NCBI RefSeq assembly: GCF_907165205.1 | Contig: NC_058190.1 | Coordinates: 42,396,116 to 42,460,115 of the forward strand | DNA length: 64,000 bases | Direction of reading: 5' to 3' | Origin: Coccinella septempunctata | Taxonomy: Eukaryota; Arthropoda; Insecta; Coleoptera; Coccinellidae | In this document: one piece after another, positions 1 through 10,926 of the stretch | How positions within the stretch are numbered: position 1 is the stretch's first letter | Layout of the letters: the number at the start of each line of letters is the position of its first letter | Notes under the pieces: generated by a model | Told to the model about the DNA's origin: nothing | The model's database searches: none | Seen by the model: the letters and a program-made list of their open reading frames with translations, nothing else | Translations under genes and position numbers: made by a program

Positions 1-165
1 TCAAATCTTTTTTTGTAAACAAAAAACCGTTCTTCCATTTTAGAGTACAGCTAATAGTTGTTTGATATTTGTATAGATATTTGATATTTAGGAAAATCTC
101 TTTGGTGTGAAACTTGATAAGGTATACAGCTTTCTTCCCAAATAAAGAATGTAAATATAACATAC

Positions 166-2128
166 CGAAAAAAGTAAGCAATAATTGATCTCAAAAAAAC
201 CAGCTCCGCTGAATGCTACTTCTTCATTTAGTATTTGAAAGGAAAACATTGCAATTTCATTTATCATGTCCTTATCTGATGTATTTATTTGGTGGAGAAG
301 AGAACCTGTTTTTTTCACCTGGAAATACATTTATAATGAGAAATATGATTTTAGAAGATAATAATTATGCTGAAGCATTCTATAATCAACTATTTCAAGT
401 TGTAATATAGGAAATTTAAAAATATCAAAAAAATTTTTTATTCATAGGATAGTTAAATGATTTTTTTAGGAACCTTCAATTATTTGTTTCTACAAAATAT
501 GAAAGTCATTTGATACTCACCTCTTGAACTGTGTACTCGCAATGCTTGCAGATTATGTACACATTAATAGCATAACATATAAACAATGTGACATATTCTG
601 ACAAATGAATAACATTTATTTCCATTTTGAAATATCTGCTTATGAGGAAAGCATGCATCGCAAGTATGTCAAAGGAAAAAATGAAAAGACTGACCATGCG
701 AAATCCAAATGTCTTATTCATAAGTGTGATTAACTTGACCAAAGTATGATGCCACATACATATCTGGCATAAAAGATCGAACGATTTTTCATTCTTATTA
801 GTCGTCATTGTGAATATCTCGTTAGAATTAGGTTTAGCCAGGGTTTTCAGTAGATAGTTCAGTTTAGTCAGTCTCATTTCTATCAGGTTTACTATTTCAT
901 AGTACACATATCCTGTTACACAGATGATACAATGAGGAACACAGTAAATGAAGAATATCTCAGCATAATCAACATTTTTTTCTAGAAACATGAATACCAA
1001 GCTTGGACCTACAAGTTGTCCTGTAACAAAAAAAATCTAGGGTAGTCAGCAACATGGAAATTAAAAACTAAGTCAACTTTTGATAAGAGGTACAGAAATC
1101 AGGTAGCATCTAGCAAAGGCCTTTATTAGATCGAGATTTTCATTTACAGTAGAAAAGATCTGAAAAGAATTATTTGAACTTTTATTCATGTGTACAGTTC
1201 GATTTAACTATTCAGATATAATAATTGTTATATGAACTGCACCTATAGTGTTCAGGGAGCACACAAAGATACTTGCATACATAGTGTCTTAGTGTACTAG
1301 TGTGAAAGAACATTCCAAGAATCATATAAAATCACCCAATTCGTCATTTTTTATGGCTTGTTTGAAATTATAACTTTTTAATTCGATAACTATCATCGAA
1401 CATAATAGGTACATAGCCAGAAATGCCTCAATATTGAAATATGGGTAAATGACTTCTTCAGTTAATCTTATGATTTTCACTCAAAACATACAAACACCTC
1501 GCTGATTCATAAAACTCTCAAATGATGTGTCTCTCGACCTACATTTTCTATTCAGAATCACAATGAGAATCTCCAAACTAGAATGAGCATTAAAATTTCA
1601 CAGTTTTTTATCTCAAATAGAAAATCTTAACAAACCTGCCAAAATTTCTAATGACCGCCGCATACCATACCCATATTCTAACTTTATATTATGCTTCGCT
1701 AATTCTTGATCAATTCTCACAATTTCTTTTAATAGTCTGGACCATTTTTCCACCTTCATGGCGGCTTCAATCCAGGTGACTGTTGTACAAAGAAATAATA
1801 ACGTCATGTTTAATAAAGAGTGTAGTTCTAGGTCCCTTTCATCCCCCGCCATATTCCTTGCCCTGATTCTTTTCACATTGAAAAATATATAAACAGAACA
1901 CACAAAAATGTTCTGGATAACGGTGAGCAAGTATTTGAAAACAGATACCTGAATTCCATTTTCTGTGAAGATAAAAGGTGCGCATCCGATATATTGGTAG
2001 AGTCTCATTGGATATGTTAAAGAAGAATAAAACTTTTTAGAAATAAGTATCTGAAGATTGGCGTTTTCCGTTTCATCCATTTCATTCGAGCATTCAACTT
2101 TGAATGCAGAAATAATAATTCCATTCAA
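166..2128 (-). CDS. Gustatory receptor (7tm_7), gene A, last exon outside window
   Basis: Insect gustatory receptor, a seven-transmembrane ligand-gated channel of chemosensory neurons. Exons on the minus strand: 2128-1636, 1020-521 and 318-166. The junctions are GT-AG with phases 1, 0 and 0 (donors gtttgt, gtgagt and gtatgt). Exon 1 holds the N-terminal PMRLYQYIGCAPF block typical of Grs. Exon 2 holds the LCQICMWHHTLVKL...NKTFGF loop region and ends CEYTVQE. Exon 3 (51 codons) holds INEIAMFSFQILNE and FFEINYCLLFS. The final exon with the TYxxxxxQF motif is absent from 1-165, so it lies left of the window. 382 codons are visible; about 40 should be missing. The first ATG is at 2128, but an in-frame ATG giving MDETENANLQ aligns with the start of the neighbouring exon (MRRTESANLQ) and may be the true start. 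Family assignment is confident; the ligand is unknown. Confidence 0.85.
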
Positions 2129-2557
2129 GTCATCAAGGAAATGTGTTACATTATCAAATATTTATCTATTCATATCATCAATCAATTCTTGGGATATGGC
2201 CATATTATTTACAATTAGTAGAAATAATATAATTATGAGAAGTATATTATAGACCTAGAGGATCGAATACTAAAACTAAATTCTATCCTGTCAGTTTCTT
2301 AACCAACCGCTTAGTGTTGTGGGCTTTGAATAAAGAATGTTTGTGGGGATTACCTGCCGCTCTTCTGGGTCGAGACGGTGCGAAGAAAATTTGGAGGATG
2401 AAAAATGGAACATAGAAAACAGAGCATCCAGTATCAATAAAGTAATTAGAAAGAAACGATCAGTTTTTCAACCATATTTTCTCGGTATTCTGTTTTCCAT
2501 GTCAATTAGTATGGTTTTTTCAACGTTCTCATTCTGAATTAAGTAATCTCAACACAC

Positions 2558-2990
2558 CTGCCAAAATGACCAATGACGTCTTCATACCGTACCCATATTC
2601 CATTTCCACATTATACTTAGCAAATTCTTGATCGATTCTCTCAAGTTTCTGCAATAATCTGGACCAATTTCTTATCCTCATGGCGGCCTCAATCCATATG
2701 ACTGTGATACAAAGTGTTGACACGATTACGTTCAGTAAAGCGTGCAATTTAAGGTCCCCTTCATCCCCCTTTAAATTTCTTTTTATATTGGCTAGGAAAT
2801 AAAGGCCAAGAAAAGTTACGTCCTGAATGGCGGTGAACAAGTATTTGGAAATAGACCTTTCGATTCCTTTTTCTGTGAAGTTGAATGGCGCACAACCGAC
2901 GAGTTGGTAGATTCTCATTGGATAAATTAAAGATGAATAAAATTTTTTCGAAATGTGGTGTTGGAGATTGGCGCTTTCAGTTCTCCTCAT
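2558..2990 (-). CDS. Extra gustatory receptor first exon, possibly alternative to gene A exon 1
   Basis: A second copy of the Gr N-terminal exon, 144 codons plus one base, starting MRRTESANLQ and containing PMRIYQLVGCAPF, GYGMKTSLVILAG and a gtgtgt donor in phase 1. It is closely similar to exon 1 of the gene just downstream (1636-2128). No exons 2-4 lie between 2128 and 2558. The phase-1 donor fits the acceptor at 1020 and would keep the frame open. This is the arrangement known from Gr loci in which several first exons share common 3' exons. The alternative is an orphan exon left by an incomplete tandem duplication. The exon has no stop or frameshift, which favours use. Expression cannot be judged from sequence. 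Confidence 0.7.
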
Positions 2991-3739
2991 ATCTGTCGAA
3001 TATCTGGCTAGAAATTTTTTATACTTCTCTTTATTGGTTGGGGGAATTCAATGTTGAATCAAGAGAAAATAATCATATTTAACTCATCAAGGAAATGTGT
3101 TGTCACATCAAATATTTATTTAATTAACTAATTCGTTTCAAAGAACTCATAAGTATAAGTCAAGTACAATATTCAAGTTACCAGATCCTATACGGATCAC
3201 CCTATTGAAAAAAGCTGGGTATGCATACAGAAAAGATAATACACTGCTCAACAATTGATAGGGAGCATATATACGCAATTCGTTCTTAGGAATATTTCAA
3301 GTTGTTTTCATCATATTTTTTTTATTGTATCAAGCTTTAACCATTTGAAACCGATTAATTTATTGTAGTAGTGGCTTGAAAAATTATGTGGTATTTGTTG
3401 CTAAACTTGTTTTTTTTTTCTCGTTTGAACGTATAAGTTCGATTTGAATTGACAATAATATAAGATGAAAACAATATCGATGCATCAGTCAAGTCGAGAA
3501 GATGTTTGACACCTGTGCAACTTGATCAAATCATATGGTTTATACAGCGAGAAGAGTCCCAGTGGTTGAATGTTTCGTAGAGTGTTGGCAGTCGGGCTTG
3601 GAATAGGTTTATCCGAAACAACTGAGTAGCTTGTTTATAGGGGAGGTCGGCAGCTCAGTAAGACAACTGCTCAAGATGGCCTCCTGTTAATTTATACTAG
3701 GAGGAATCCCACATATCTGACATTCCGGCTCAATAGATC
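2991..3739. other. Gr intergenic stretch without a recognised gene
   Basis: AT-rich DNA between the extra first exon and the end of Gr gene B. The part from about 3490 to 3740 may be the decayed front of the Tc1-like remnant that follows. No coding exon could be supported. Confidence 0.4.
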
Positions 3740-3960
3740 ACTGATCTATTGAGGGTTACAACAGGAGTATCAATTTCTACTCGTTCCGCTTGCAGCAGCT
3801 TTTATTGAAAATTTCATTTTAATTGACGATAATGCCTGTTGTCACAATAGTCGCCCAGCCTGCTCTCCTGACATGAATTGCATGTGTTAGCAGAAATGTC
3901 TAGACAACTGTCCTCCCTAGGACACCCGATTAGCACTTGGGAGCAGCTTTCACCAAAAAA
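3740..3960 (+). pseudogene. Tc1-like transposase fragment, decayed
   Basis: Short plus-strand reading with an IDDNACCH block (the second catalytic Asp region, DDNARPH in Tc1 elements), followed about seven residues later by PACSPDMN (SPDLN in the family). The flanking frame is broken by stops and the downstream IEHxWD block is lost. A 12-bp-armed perfect hairpin lies at about 3733-3757. This is dead DNA between two Gr genes; it marks an old cut-and-paste insertion. The assignment rests on these two spaced motifs only. Confidence 0.5.
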
Positions 3961-4274
3961 TTTTTTCTTGCCTCGAAAAGTACAATGCTTGAAATGGTCT
4001 CGAAGGGGACCAACCCTGTACTAGCTTCATCGAGACTTTTTTCTTTAAGCGTGTATTCCAGGTATTCCTGAAATGAATTGGTGGAAAACCAGTGATCTCT
4101 ATCAGTTGAGCAGTATATAATATAACGCCAACATGAATACATTTATTATCCACTCAACACCTGGAATATAGCCCTTGAAATCAGTGTAATTCAAGAAAAC
4201 CCAATGTGCACTAGTGTACAACTAGATGACATATTAAATTTTCAATACAGTTACATAAATCAATTTATAATACT

Positions 4275-6784
4275 CTAGTAAGAGGGAGTAGAAAATAGTG
4301 AAATCGAAGAGATAGCAGTCGTGTTTCCGTCAACTGTATGCTCCGGATCGGAACTGTCGAGCTGTATCAATATTATTATGTACGTTGTTACACCTCCAAT
4401 AATCTACAAAACACATAATCTCAATAAAACCTTACTTCTAATTATCAATTCACATACCGAGAAGAGAAGACTGTAATCAATCGGGAAAAATCCACCGGAG
4501 CTGAATTCTATATTTTCGTTGGCTATTTGCAACGAAAACATCTCGATTTCGTCCCTCATATCAAAATCCTCAGTTTCTATCTGATGAATGAGCAAACCAG
4601 ATCGTTTTGCCTGAAACATTTCAATTTGTCGTTGTTCAGTTTGAAAGTGAATGAAAGTATAGGAAAATGCACTTAAAAAAAAAGTTTCTGAAGAAGGAAG
4701 AAACCAAAAGAGAAACACTCTGGAGGAATCTTCCAGGAATGGATCATTCCAAAAGCTTTCCCCGGAATTTTAAAACTGCAAGATCCAAGAAGCATTCAGA
4801 TCTTAGTAAGAATAAGTTACGTTTCCTCACAAGACATTCTCGCTTAGTCGCTTTAAAAAGCATATATGATGAGAATGGCCTTATCAGAAACTTTTGAGTG
4901 TTCTGTGGGGAAGAGGAGGAAACTCCTGGTCACCTGGTTACAGAATGCCCCGCCATTAGAAGCCTGCGCAAGGACGAGAAAATTGTAAGAGGATTGAGGA
5001 CTTAAGCCTCTTTGAAGCCCACTTAGATACTGAAGTTCATTGGAACTCTGAGCTTTTATAAATATATAAGTTTTAGTTTTTTATTGCTAATTATTAGCCT
5101 AAAAAAATTATGGTCCTTCTTGGAATATTCACAGTTGAAAGCGTTTTTTATCAACAAGTCGAAAAGATTATATTCTGTTGACCTCTTGAAAGCAACAATT
5201 GGTAATGTTGATTTCTCCCAATTTTTTGTCAAAGAAAATTCTTTCTGACTCAACAGAAACTCTTCTCGAACCACATACCTCCCTAACGGTGTATTCACAG
5301 ATGTTGCAGATTTTATACACGGTGTACGAATAACTTGCTACTGCTAACAAGTATTCCAAAAGGAATTTCCATTGGATTTCCCTCTTGAACAATTGACAGG
5401 ACAGGAAGACCTGCATCACGATCACCATGAAGGCAAAACCGAAGAACACCACAGTTTTCAGTCCGAAAGTTTCGTTGGTCAAGGCGATAAGCTTGATAAT
5501 ATCGTGATGCCAAGAGCAAACCCTGCACAGAATTTTCAAGTTTTTTTCCTGCTTCTTGTTCTCGATGAAACTGACGCCGTTTGGGTTTTCGTCCACTATC
5601 TTTTGTAGTAGGGAATTTATCAATTTGAGCCTTTCTTGAAGGAGCCACACCATTGACGAAACGCAGTTTGAGAGAACGATGGAACTCCAGCTGGGCAAGA
5701 AGATTATGAAGAAAAGACGTGGATAATCTCGATGATAGATACATGCATAAGGGATGAACGGAGAGAATTGCACTGCCAGAACTGAAAATAAGAATTTTTG
5801 ATTGAAATTTTGTAGAAAAGCTGACAAGAATAGTATGAAGAAAATTACAGTGATCAGTATGGAGTAATGAAAATTTTAAAATTTTTCATAAACTATACAG
5901 GGTGTCTGTAAACAATTGCGAAGGACTTAGGGAGATGATTCCTGGATGAAAATAAGCAGGGGTAGTTCTTATAAATTTTTTTCGAAATTGACCCCTCTTC
6001 CAAGATACAGCCTTTGGAAGGCGATGACGAGTTGGCAGTTTTTTAATTTGTTTTACGGGTTCTAAAAAACACTGAGTCATAAAACTACACATTGTTCGTG
6101 GAGTGGTTCACATTGTTTGGGCAAGCGCAGATACATTTTCCCACTCCACGATCAAACCTAATAAAAAAAGAGTGAAATTTTGAATGAGAGTAATGGTAAA
6201 AAGTTGAACTAATACATGCAATTCCTGAAATTTATTGTTGTGGCACTGCCTCATACGATAATCCTCCATTGTGAGACCATATAATCCTATATAGACTCAA
6301 ACCAACCTGCCAACATCCAATAGTTTGTCCTCAAGCATTTGCTGTAATCCACCCATATATCAAACTTGGCTAATCCGTAATCTATCGCCAGAATATCTCT
6401 CAACAACTTAGACCATTTTGGAACTTTGAAGATACCCAACATCCATATGGTCAGTACGGTAAAGATGGACACGTAAGTGACTATTACTGTTTGTGGTCCT
6501 TGATCTGATCTTGTGGATTTCTCCACATGCAAGTAAACCATGATGATTATGGATCCTATATAGAGGGCGACTTGCAGAGAGAAAACAACGTAACTCAAAA
6601 CCGATCTTCTGATCCCGCGTCGAGAATAATGAAATGGTCCACATCCCGCCAGTTGGCATAGCCTGATCGGGATCTCGATAGATTTGTAAAAAGTTTCTGA
6701 AATTCTGATGTTTCTGCTCTTGCAGTATATTCTTCGGGGTTTCATGGCTGAAATAAGGGCTTCACCAGCTAAATGAGCCGTCAT
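4275..6784 (-). CDS. Gustatory receptor (7tm_7), gene B, complete
   Basis: Complete four-exon insect gustatory receptor of 420 aa, the usual length. Exons: 6784-6307, 5781-5279, 4610-4458 and 4403-4275 (stop TAG). Intron phases 1, 0 and 0 match gene A exactly, and the third exon is also 153 nt. Start MTAHLAG; the N-terminal block IPIRLCQLAGCGPF follows. Exon 2 carries LCRVCSWHHDIIKL and NETFGLK and ends CEYTVRE. Exon 3 has MRDEIEMFSLQIANE and FFPIDYSLLFS. The last exon opens IIGGVTTYIIILIQL, the family's TYxxxxxQF signature with Phe replaced by Leu. The last intron is only 54 nt (gtatgtg...tgtag) and was found from the motif. Intron 1 contains a CAGGGTG-type MITE end; intron 2 contains a LINE 3' remnant. 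Acts as a chemosensory membrane receptor; ligand unknown. Confidence 0.9.
4690..5012 (+). pseudogene. 3' remnant of a LINE (C-terminal zinc-knuckle region) in Gr intron 2
   Basis: Plus-strand frame antisense to Gr gene B. It reads LWRNLPGMDHSKSF, then FLTRHSRLVAL, then after an in-frame TGA FCGEEEETPGHL and TECPAIRSLR. This order (W...G...SK, L.TgH..L, CxxCgeeeEtpeHL..eCp..R) is the C-terminal tail after the RNase H domain in several LINE clades (I, R1, Jockey-like). The expected first Cys of the knuckle is replaced near the stop. The upstream RT is missing, as expected of a 5'-truncated copy. The insertion is in intron 2 (4611-5278) and touches no exon. Confidence 0.7.
5898..6070 (+). repeat. 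CAGGGTG-type MITE end in Gr B intron 1
   Basis: Begins CAGGGTGTCTGTAAACAATT directly after TATA. This is the same terminal heptamer and TA flank seen at 16478, 22219, 33669 and 54133. Only one end is recognisable; the other end is not clear. Confidence 0.45.
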
Positions 6785-7221
6785 TTAATGGACGTTAAAC
6801 GTTTGATTAATGAGTGTGGGTTTCGATAAAGGAATCGATATTTAATCAAGGTATGTGTTATTTGACTGGACGGATGAAGAATTGTTATAATCGTTTATTT
6901 GCCTTTCAGTCATCGTCGGAATTATATAGGATCTAAATAGGACTTATTTTGTACAGGCTTCATCAATTAGATTCGGAATGTTTCAGATCACTATTTTTGA
7001 GTTTCACAAAACTTAAGCCCAGAGTATTTTTTACATGATATTTGAATATGTTTGACTAAACGATTTGCGAGAAATCTGCATCAACAAATAATAAAAATAA
7101 AATTGCCGAATTGAGATGAAAAAAAGTGGTCTGTTCATGCGAAGAAAATATAAGAATTAACCCAGAATGATTATGAAGAATTCATGATGTCATTATTCAC
7201 TCATCTATTTTTTCTTTCCAG
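6785..7221. other. Divergent spacer between Gr gene B and first visible CNOT10 exon
   Basis: AT-rich spacer holding the 5' flank of Gr gene B (minus strand) and the intron sequence before the CNOT10 exon at 7222. No CNOT10 upstream exon and no promoter motif that I can defend. Confidence 0.4.
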
Positions 7222-9943
7222 AAAGTGGATGCGCTATTTCTGAATGCCAATCAGCAATATCTTGGCGGACAGTTTCAAAAGGCGCTGAAGACCCTCTCTT
7301 TGATACCACAGTCAATTTTAAAATATAGGTGAAAAAATTTCTTTTTAATTTCGTCATGCAGAATGAATGTAATATGTAATTATATGTAATTATTATATAT
7401 AATATTTTACATGAACATCCAGTACGTGTAGGGGATACAGTAAGGTTCAATCAGTTTTCATGTTAAACGACATGAAATCTCGATTGTCAATAAAAATTTT
7501 GTGGTTCATTTTCTTGAATTCTTGTGTCACAAATTTCAGTTCCATATTTCAGATCTGTTTCTTTTCATAAGATGTGTATACGCTACATTAATGGATGCAT
7601 TTACAATAAAGTTTGTAGACCCTTTAGCCAAATAAAATCCTATTTCACAGCAAACATGGAGAATCTTCAGCTGTTTTGTTCAACAATAATATGGGCGTAA
7701 TTCATCACGCTTTAGGAAAACACCACCTTGCCTGTATTCACTATCAGACAGCTCTGAGGGAAGACATGAAACTACAAGAAATATTGAGACTAGAACCAGG
7801 TATGAGGTGTCAAATTACCCTATAGTTTCTTATCAGTTTCCATTGCAAGAATTTTATATCTCATTTTTATTTATTATGTAGATCGTGAACTTTTTCCGTC
7901 AGTTGAAATTGGATCATTGCAAAATATTTTAATTTTTCTAGTTTTCAATTTTCGATCCACTACATCTATTGTTTTCTTTGCAGAAAAACAATTATTTACT
8001 CTTGGGGGTTCTAGATACCATGAACTGACTTATAACTTGGGTATATCTCTTTTATACTGTGGACGATATTCTGATGCTTTTGATGCCCTAATTATTGCTG
8101 TTAGGAGGTACCATAGAAATTCTAGGCTGTGGTTAAGAATAGCAGAATGCTGCATCAAATTGCATAAACCTGTAAGGAACTTATGCATACATTTCTAACT
8201 CCTACTCCTTATTTCTCGAATATAGATTCGCGGTTTGGAATGGTACAGTTTTAACCAACTATTGATTAGAGGATTTTACATTGACTACTATATCCAGTAA
8301 CTGTAAGGGTGGGCCATCTTTCGATCTTTCAGATGGTTGGATATCACGTACGGAAATATTCACCTTTTTTCTATATATTTTTGTCTATTGAACTCAACTT
8401 CAGACTGCCGATTCTGAATAGATTTCTACTTCAAGTTTATAATTTTCAGAGTAACGAGGCTGATTTTGACTTTAACAAATCACAAAGAAAAAACTGTGTC
8501 AATAAAATAGGTCAAAACAAGGAGAGTATGAAATATATACTAACCACGAATGTGTCACGGGACCATAAGTATAGGTAGGGCTAGACGTTCATTGAAATCT
8601 CCCCTCATGTAAGCTATGGAATTTTAAGTTGGCACTATGTGTTTGAGAGTGGTGCTTAGCTCATGCATCATAGGTATTATTATAAGATCTTAGAAAGGAA
8701 CCAAGTCAATTGGCAGATGACTATCAATATTACTCCTAGACTTAGATCATCAACTGTCAAAATTCCAAAGCCTACTTGACAACCCTGGATGGTTGTTTGA
8801 TATGATTCTGTAAATGCTACAATTTCATCTTTTCAGTTCTGAAGGCCAGTCTTATGCGGTACCTGTTCCCACGCTAGAATTCGCATCTATTTGTCTCAGG
8901 AACGCCCTTATTTTAATTCCTTCGGAATCAGATTCAACCCCTCAACCAGTATATGTTAAGCCTGGTGTTAGGCATCCTGCTCCAACTCCAACTCTTGGTC
9001 CTGCACCTTCTTCTCCTCTCGATGCGGACGGTAATGTTGAGTTGAAGAATGCCATTCTGGCGGCTAGTGCTTTTGTATCCATGTGCTTGGGGGATTATAT
9101 AGTAGCTTTGGAACACGCGGAAGCATTGTTGGCCCAACCTAGGGTGTCCTCTGTCCACAAGTAAGTGAGGATTTATTTGGTTGGGGCAGTTTCAAATAAT
9201 TATGTAATTTAGATTATTAGCTCATCTCTACGCTGCCGAATGTCTGATATTGCTGAATAAGATCACAGAAGCTATGGAGCATCTTAATCCTAATAATATA
9301 AAAGATTTACGATCTGAACTGCCTCCAGAAAAAAAAGAAGCTGAGGGTACACCAGAAGAAAAAGATGAGGTGAAGACCAGGCCCCCTTCAAGTGAGTAAA
9401 AAAAGGATTTGAGATCCAGAGGCAATAACGCCTCTGATAACATATTTTTTGTTTTTACTGTACTTGGGGTTTCACCAGAAATATCCCTAAATTGATTTCG
9501 AGGAATTGCAAAATCAGGTTCTTGACATTTTGGTTAGATATTTCTAATAACAAAAAACTTATCTTGAAGGTTAATAAGGTTTAGGTTAGTAGTATTTATG
9601 TTTGTAAAATTGTTATCATTTTCAGAATGGTTTCCAAGAGACGTTGAAACCGCCAAAGTCATTATGATGTATAATTTAGCAGCAGCTAAAGCCATAAGAG
9701 GTCAATTTGACCAAGCTAATGCGCTCATGCAACAAATATGCGGTAACCAGAGAGCACTACCAGATGGGAAATATCCAATTCATATGATTATGTTGATAAT
9801 TTATATTCAATTAAAATTAGGTAAGGTCATTCCTATATTGAGGACTATAATTTTCTATATTTTCATAAAATGTTTTTGTTTCAGGGCACCTTGACTACGC
9901 CAAAAACTTCATTAAACAGTATGTGAATCCTTATAATGGATGA
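7222..9943 (+). CDS. CNOT10: CCR4-NOT transcription complex subunit 10, 3' half
   Basis: TPR-like scaffold subunit that, with CNOT11, binds the N-terminal part of CNOT1 in the CCR4-NOT mRNA deadenylase. Exons: 7222-7328, 7651-7799, 7984-8171, 8450-8574, 8837-9160, 9213-9391, 9626-9820 and 9885-9943 (TGA). All junctions are GT-AG and the joined frame stays open for 441 codons. Recognisable family blocks: LFLNANQQYLGGQFQKALK; NNNMGVIHHALGKHHLACI; ELTYNLGISLLYCGRYSDAF; SRLWLRIAECCIKLHKP; YAVPVPTLEFASICLRNAL; APSSPL; YAAECLILLNKITEAMEHLN; VIMMYNLAAAKAIRGQFDQA. The part homologous to roughly the first 280-300 residues of vertebrate CNOT10 is missing: no plus-strand exon for it occurs between 1 and 7221, where minus-strand Gr genes sit. 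Either the 5' exons are further left, with the Gr genes in a CNOT10 intron, or this copy is partial. Confidence 0.92.
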
Positions 9944-10926
9944 CACAATATTTTAAATAACTATTGTTTTCGTCTTGATCTAAGTTTTATAATGCCTTGT
10001 GAGTGTTTGTGTATAGTTTTTTAATAAGATGAGCCGGAATTATGTTTCCAATATAATAATTTTTTTTGTTGGGAAATTGTCTTATTTTTTTGACCTATTC
10101 AATACCCATAAATTTTGAGATTAGTAAAAGAATGATATGATACGGGGTGCGGAATGTATCAAAAAATCGAAGAAAATGCATAAGTATCTTGATTCCTTTT
10201 GTTAAAGTTTTGGGAATTGAAAATGTAATTAAACTCCTCTTCTTCAAATCGATGTTATTTATCGTTATTGAGATGAAACTTTTTTTATGTTAGGAATAAA
10301 CAAAAGTTAAAAAAAAATCAATGTAAAAAGATTGAATTGGTTTTCTAATTTTTTAATCCAAAATATTCGAGTCCTTAGAAGCCAAAAACAATTATTTCTT
10401 TCTATGGTTTAGATTTTTGGTCTGTAGCGCTAAATTCTCGTAGATCAAACGTATCCTATGGTGATTTCGAACTCTCAAAATAGATGCCGCCACTTGCGAG
10501 ATATCATCGAACGAAGATTGAACTTTCGTTGCTCGATTCTGCTGGTTCAGAAGAGGGGGGAAAAAGGTTTTGTAATAATAGAAAACATACTGACGGCTGT
10601 TGTAATGGTGGACGTTTGTTTACTTCCGATCCTCTTCATTTTCTTCTGACTGAATGCAGTTATCTGAATGAAAAATAGTTGCATGTTGCATAGATGAAAA
10701 GTGCGAGTGTGTTTTCAGATAAAATTCGCACCATTTTCGGTTTTTCCTCAATGACATTGGATTCATTCCGTATTTCCCGTTGTAACCCCTTTTAAAGGAC
10801 TAGTTTTCCTATGAAAATATCGGATTGTGAGTGTGTGTATTTATGTGATGTATCTTATTTTTAAATGCCAATGTTCCAATTAAAGACTTGAAGTGTTCTG
10901 TGCAGTGGTTTAACAAATTCAAAGCT
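9944..10926. other. CNOT10 3' UTR and mim 5' region
   Basis: Tandem same-strand spacer. The left part is CNOT10 3' UTR. The right part (about 10400-10926) should contain the promoter and 5' UTR of mim. No TATA box was recognised. Short open frames at 10458-10678 have no supporting features. Confidence 0.45.
10295..10300 (+). terminator. Candidate polyadenylation signal for CNOT10
   Basis: AATAAA about 350 nt after the CNOT10 stop, in an A-rich setting and before the next gene on the same strand. Plausible; no cleavage site can be confirmed. Confidence 0.4.

Noticed and set aside
1..165. Possible last exon of Gr gene A
   Set aside because: No TYxxxxxQF-like stretch in any frame in the right phase; the exon must lie outside the window.
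3930..4153. Minus-strand frames considered as the last Gr exon
   Set aside because: The true last exon is 4275-4403: it has the correct phase, a tgtag acceptor and the TTYIIILIQL motif.
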